Below, one piece after another: positions 13,520 through 16,863 of a stretch of DNA of 16,863 nucleotides. The notes below the pieces were generated by a model that saw nothing but the letters and a program-made list of their open reading frames with translations, was not told the DNA's origin and ran no database searches. The position numbers and the translations under genes are program-made. The first letter of the stretch is position 1. Every line of letters begins with the position of its first letter. The DNA is from Bacteroidales bacterium (GTDB lineage Bacteria; Bacteroidota; Bacteroidia; Bacteroidales; Muribaculaceae): positions 1 to 16,863 of the forward strand of contig SFOK01000028.1 of NCBI GenBank assembly GCA_004552395.1. Reading direction: 5' to 3'.

Positions 13520-14827
13520 ATGGAGAAACGACGCATCGACATTATTACAATGGGCTGCTCCAAGAATCTCGTGGATTCTCAGCGGCTCATCAGGCGTCTG
13601 AGCGAAAGGGGCTACCGCGTCGAGCACGACTCGGCGGATGTCTGCGGCGAGCTCGTGGTTGTCAACACTTGCGGCTTCATTGGCGACGCCAAGGAAGAAT
13701 CGGTCAACATGATCCTGTCGCTGGCTCAGGCCAAGGAGGACGGCCGGATCGGTCGCCTCTTCGTGATGGGCTGTCTCTCTGAACGCTACATGGAGGAGCT
13801 CAAGGAGTCTGTCCCGGAGGTGGACCGCTGGTTCGGCAAGTTCGACTGGGACGGCATCGTGGACCTGCTTCCCGACCTGCGTCAGAGCCGGCCGCTGCGC
13901 GACTGGGAACGGACACTCACCGGGTCGACCTTCAGCGCTTACATGAAGATATCCGAAGGGTGCAACCGTTTCTGCGCGTACTGCGCCATACCGCTCATCA
14001 CAGGGCGGCACAAGTCGCGTCCTGTGGAGGAGATTCTCGAGGAGACACGCGATCTTGTGGCCCGCGGCGTGAAGGAATTCAATGTCATAGCTCAGGATCT
14101 GTCGGCCTATGGCACTGACCTTTACGGCCGCAGCGCTTTGGCTGAGCTTATCGACCGCATGGCCGACGTGCCGGGCGTGAAGTGGATACGTCTGCACTAT
14201 GCCTATCCGGTGGATTTCCCTTTCGATGTGCTCGAAGTTATGCGCCGCCGCGACAATGTATGCAATTATCTCGACATAGCTCTCCAGCATATCGCCGACC
14301 CGGTGCTCAAGAATATGAGGCGCCATATCGACAAGGAACAGACCCTCGCCCTCATAGACCGTATACGCCGCGAGGTGCCGGGCATCTGTCTGCGCACCAC
14401 TCTCATGACTGGCTTCCCGGGCGAAGGCGAAGCTGAGTTCGAGGAGCTGAAGGAGTTTGTGCGCTCGGCCCGTTTCGAGCGCATGGGCGCGTTTGCTTAC
14501 TGCGAGGAGGAGGGTACCTGGGGAGCCCGCAACCTCGACGACTCCATACCTCAGGAGGTGAAGGAGGCCCGCCGCGACGAGATCCTCCGTCTGCAGCGCC
14601 GCATCTCTCAGGAGCATAACGAAGAGCTTGTGGGCCGCACTGTCGAGGTGCTCTGCGATCGTGTCGAGGAGTCGGAGCTCGTCTGCCGCACTCAGTGGGA
14701 CAGCCCCGAAGTCGACAATGAGGTCCGTGTGCCGTTCAGCGGCCGTCAGCCTTTCAACCCGGGAGACTTCTTCAAGGCAACTATCACTGAAGCTTATGAA
14801 TACGACCTCACCGGCAGTCTCGCATAG
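13520..14827 (+). CDS. rimO: Ribosomal protein S12 methylthiotransferase RimO
   Basis: A 435-residue radical-SAM methylthiotransferase that adds a methylthio group to the beta carbon of the conserved Asp of ribosomal protein S12 (Asp89 in E. coli). The N-terminal UPF0004 domain has three cluster cysteines: C13 in MGCSKN, C51 in NTCGF and C85 in MGCLSE. The radical-SAM CxxxCxxC is CNRFCAYC (C148, C152, C155), and a C-terminal TRAM domain follows (~370-435). SxGCNRFCAYCAIP and ALQHIAD help separate it from the tRNA enzyme MiaB. The start ATG 13520 sits 20 bp after ftsY. The 3' end overlaps the next gene by 32 bp. Confidence 0.95.
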   Translation: MEKRRIDIITMGCSKNLVDSQRLIRRLSERGYRVEHDSADVCGELVVVNTCGFIGDAKEESVNMILSLAQAKEDGRIGRLFVMGCLSERYMEELKESVPEVDRWFGKFDWDGIVDLLPDLRQSRPLRDWERTLTGSTFSAYMKISEGCNRFCAYCAIPLITGRHKSRPVEEILEETRDLVARGVKEFNVIAQDLSAYGTDLYGRSALAELIDRMADVPGVKWIRLHYAYPVDFPFDVLEVMRRRDNVCNYLDIALQHIADPVLKNMRRHIDKEQTLALIDRIRREVPGICLRTTLMTGFPGEGEAEFEELKEFVRSARFERMGAFAYCEEEGTWGARNLDDSIPQEVKEARRDEILRLQRRISQEHNEELVGRTVEVLCDRVEESELVCRTQWDSPEVDNEVRVPFSGRQPFNPGDFFKATITEAYEYDLTGSLA

Positions 14828-15881
14828 CCGCCACCCGGAGAGCCCTTCGCAAGCCATAACCGACCATTTCGCTACCCTCGGCCGGGGACGCGCCGCTTTC
14901 GCTTACCGTCTTCCGGCAGAGCGCGAGATACACCTCGGCAAGGGCCCGCTCAGACCTTTCGCTCAGCCGGGACGCTGCTTCGTGATAGCGCCTTTCGATC
15001 CGGAACGGGAACCTGTGGCTGTGGAACCGGCGGTGGAGTATTCGTTGCATGTCTCGGGCTTCCGCGACCCGCTGCACTGTACCGCGTTTGATCCCTTCTC
15101 CGAAAAGCCTGACCCTCATTACCTTGCCGCCGTCAGTGAGTTGGTGGACCGCTTGCGGGAGCGCAGTCGCACGGCCCCTGCCAAGACTGTCTACAGCCGC
15201 ACGATCGCGCTCAAAGCCTCACTTGACGTTGGCTCACTATTCCAGTCTCTCTGTTCGCATTATCCCGAATTCTATACTTTCGCCTGGCGCATGGAAGATG
15301 GCCGTATCTGGATAGGCTCTTCGCCGGAACTGCTGCTGGATGCTTCGCCGCGACAGATCCGCAGCATGGCACTGGCGGGAACACACGCAGCCGGAAACCC
15401 GGAGCCCTGGGATGCGAAAAACATTGAGGAACAGCGTATTGTGACACGCGAGATATGCCGGTGCTTCAGTGAGGCGGGTCTCACGCCTCAGGTCGACGGC
15501 CCTCACGTACGCAATGCCGGGCCGGTGGAACATCTCTGCACGGACATCACGGCGCAGCCTGACGAGGCTGTGGATTTCCGTCGGCTCGCCCGAAGCCTCT
15601 CGCCTACCCCTGCCCTGCTCGGCTCGCCCAAGGATTCGGCTCTCAGGGATCTGCAGGAGCTTGAAGGATATGAAAGGGACCTCTATGGCGGTTACTCAGG
15701 TCCGGTGACCAACGGTAGGACCGGCTCTTTCTTCGTTACGTTGCGCTGCCTGTCGTATACTCCGGAGCGAAAGGAGATTACTCTCTATGTGGGCGGCGGC
15801 ATCACGGCCTCTTCAGATCCTGCTGACGAATGGACAGAGACCTGCCGCAAGTCGCTTTCGCTGCTCAACTTGCTGCGCTGA
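14796..15881 (+). CDS. menF: Isochorismate synthase, menaquinone pathway
   Basis: A 361-residue chorismate-binding enzyme that isomerises chorismate to isochorismate, the entry to menaquinone synthesis, the anaerobic quinone of Bacteroidales. Catalytic landmarks: the Lys of AKTVYSR (K130, general base position), the Glu of SSPELLL (E178, general acid position), ALAGT (193-197), NIEEQRIV (209-216), the Mg-site stretch ELEGYERDLYGG (~288-299) and YVGGGI (331-336). The usual LHPTPA motif reads LSPTPA (268-273), a His-to-Ser change. ATG 14796 is chosen because the family N-terminus (ITDHFATL ... AFAYRLP) starts ~20 residues later; the ATG lies inside rimO and overlaps it by 32 bp in another frame, so translational coupling is likely. 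No menD, menB or menE follows. Salicylate or other isochorismate uses cannot be excluded. Confidence 0.9.
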   Translation: MNTTSPAVSHSRHPESPSQAITDHFATLGRGRAAFAYRLPAEREIHLGKGPLRPFAQPGRCFVIAPFDPEREPVAVEPAVEYSLHVSGFRDPLHCTAFDPFSEKPDPHYLAAVSELVDRLRERSRTAPAKTVYSRTIALKASLDVGSLFQSLCSHYPEFYTFAWRMEDGRIWIGSSPELLLDASPRQIRSMALAGTHAAGNPEPWDAKNIEEQRIVTREICRCFSEAGLTPQVDGPHVRNAGPVEHLCTDITAQPDEAVDFRRLARSLSPTPALLGSPKDSALRDLQELEGYERDLYGGYSGPVTNGRTGSFFVTLRCLSYTPERKEITLYVGGGITASSDPADEWTETCRKSLSLLNLLR

Positions 15882-15963
15882 CAAGGCAGGAGCCCCGCTA
15901 AGGGTCAAGCGCTTCTTAATATCCCCTCCGCGTGGCTACCTGGTTCGGAAGACCCCGCTTTCA

Positions 15964-15986
15964 GCCCTCTTTCGGGCATTTTTCGG
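15964..15986 (+). terminator. Weak candidate terminator after menF
   Basis: GCCC (15964-15967) and GGGC (15974-15977) form a 4-bp stem around a 6-nt loop, followed by ATTTTTTC. The stem is short, and it lies ~80 nt after the menF stop, but it is the only terminator-like element before the next promoter. Confidence 0.35.
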
Positions 15987-16007
15987 TAACTTTTTCCGCA
16001 ATAGGTT

Positions 16008-16039
16008 TTTGCACAGTCGGAATTTATATTGTACCTTTG
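16008..16039 (+). promoter_or_regulatory. Promoter of the M13 peptidase gene
   Basis: TTTG (16008-16011), inside TTTTTG, is followed after 20 nt by TACCTTTG (16032-16039) and then T, a textbook fit to the Bacteroidota TTTG-N20-TAnnTTTGy promoter. The predicted start is near 16043-16047, leaving a leader of about 93 nt. Confidence 0.8.
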
Positions 16040-16138
16040 TCGCATAAAGCGTTGCGGTGGCTTCTCTCGCTGAAGTCTGCTGAGTACAACACCCAGATTC
16101 TAAGCCGAAAACACAAATTCAATTCAAATTATAACCCT

Positions 16139-16863
16139 ATGAACATTTATCTGAAAGCGCTATCCTCGGCGGCTCTGCTGTTTGCACTGGCTATGCCCGC
16201 AGGTGCTCAGGAACACCTCAAAAGTCTCGACCTCAAGTCGGTGGATAAAACCACTCCCGCTTCCGTCAACTTCTACAAACATGTAAACAAGGGCTGGATG
16301 GAGGATCATCCCCTTGATGCCGAGCACTCCCGCTACGGCCAGTTCGACGTGCTCAACGACTCGAGCAACCATCGTATCAAAGATCTCGTGCTCGGTCTTA
16401 AGGCCACCAATCCTCAGAAGGGCACTGTGGCTTACAAGGTGTCGAGCCTCTATGAGCTCGCCATGGACTCTGTTCGCCGCAACCGCGAAGGCTATGCCCC
16501 CATCAAACCGCTGCTGCAGAAGATCGATAACGCTAAGCCTGGCGATATGGAGGACCTCTTCATCTGGATGCAGACTGAACACGGCGCTCCGTTCGTTGGC
16601 GTTGGTCCCGACGCTGACCTGGCCAACTCGAATGTATACTCCATGTATGTGAGCGGCGAAGGCCTCGGCCTCGGCGACCGCGACTACTATCTGAAGACCG
16701 ACAAACGCTCCAAAGAGGTACTCGATGCTTACAAGAAGCTGATCGTGAATCAGATGCGAAACGCCGGCTACTCCAAGAAGGATGCCGAGCGTATCATGAA
16801 GACTGTAATCCGCCACGAGACTGAGATCGCAAAGGAGACAATGACCCGCGAGGAGAGCCGCAA
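16139..16863 (+). CDS. M13 family (PepO-like) metallopeptidase, N-terminal part
   Basis: An open frame from ATG 16139 that runs off the window after 241 codons plus two bases. The start encodes a signal peptide, MNIYLKALSSAALLFALAMPAGA, with likely cleavage at AGA-Q, so the product is exported to the periplasm or cell surface. The mature N-terminus fits the M13 (neprilysin) family: NFYKHVNKGWMEDHPLDAEHSRYGQFDVLND corresponds to the family's DFYxYxNGxW...PxDxxxxGxFxxL block, and GLGLGDRDYYL to its GLxLPxRDYYL block. Enzymes of this family are zinc endopeptidases that cut short peptides. The HExxH zinc site and the late Glu ligand lie beyond the window, so activity cannot be judged. It has its own promoter and is probably monocistronic or first in its operon. 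Confidence 0.9.
   Translation, partial: MNIYLKALSSAALLFALAMPAGAQEHLKSLDLKSVDKTTPASVNFYKHVNKGWMEDHPLDAEHSRYGQFDVLNDSSNHRIKDLVLGLKATNPQKGTVAYKVSSLYELAMDSVRRNREGYAPIKPLLQKIDNAKPGDMEDLFIWMQTEHGAPFVGVGPDADLANSNVYSMYVSGEGLGLGDRDYYLKTDKRSKEVLDAYKKLIVNQMRNAGYSKKDAERIMKTVIRHETEIAKETMTREESR

Noticed and set aside
14628..14795. Longer N-terminus for the isochorismate synthase
   Set aside because: The extra 56 residues are a Ser/Arg-rich out-of-frame reading of rimO and fit no family; the ATG at 14796 is better.
13514..14857. 447-codon open frame on the minus strand opposite rimO
   Set aside because: It is the antisense shadow of a well-recognised RimO with all cluster cysteines; the translated product is low in recognisable domains and has no promoter.

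Overview
The window looks like ordinary chromosome from a member of the Bacteroidales, with a moderately GC-rich, Muribaculaceae-like flavour. That placement is an inference. It rests on protein style (Bacteroidota-type HisS, FecE-like ATPase and isochorismate synthase, a DUF3843-like protein, an Asp-rich lipoprotein export tail), on promoters of the TTTG-N20-TAnnTTTG type, and on starts without clear Shine-Dalgarno sequences. No tRNA, rRNA, CRISPR array, insertion sequence, phage gene or recombinase was seen.

Layout from left to right. (1) The 3' part of a small surface-lipoprotein gene (+). (2) A 180-bp gap with a 14-bp inverted repeat and a sigma-54-like -24/-12 element, then a large clpC (+) closed by a strong, probably bidirectional terminator. 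(3) nadC (-) and rlmH (+), divergent across 75 bp in which two promoter -7 boxes face each other. (4) A six-gene run on the minus strand, transcribed right to left: hisS, a solute-binding lipoprotein, a FecCD/BtuC-type permease, a FecE/BtuD-type ATPase, an uncharacterised 431-residue protein and a class I dihydroorotase (pyrC). Gaps are 8 to 66 bp, so it may be one transcript from a clear promoter before hisS. (5) A 375-bp divergent region with the hisS and ftsY promoters and a 70-bp block of 12-bp tandem repeats containing a dyad. (6) ftsY-rimO-menF (+), with menF overlapping rimO by 32 bp. (7) A near-consensus promoter and the 5' part of an M13 (PepO-like) metallopeptidase gene that runs off the window.

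Most genes are housekeeping: proteolysis (ClpC), NAD synthesis (NadC), ribosome and tRNA functions (RlmH, RimO, HisS), membrane targeting (FtsY), pyrimidine synthesis (PyrC) and menaquinone entry (MenF). The accessory part is the three-gene ABC importer, probably for a metal chelate such as siderophore, heme or cobalamin, and the uncharacterised protein 8 bp behind its ATPase. No TonB receptor or cobalamin riboswitch accompanies it here, so the substrate cannot be read from the window.

I did not find a convincing new multi-gene system. The points most worth a second look are the uncharacterised transporter-linked protein, the sigma-54-like element touching the clpC start, the 12-bp repeat and dyad block beside the hisS promoter, the face-to-face nadC/rlmH promoters, and a His-to-Ser change in a signature motif of the isochorismate synthase.
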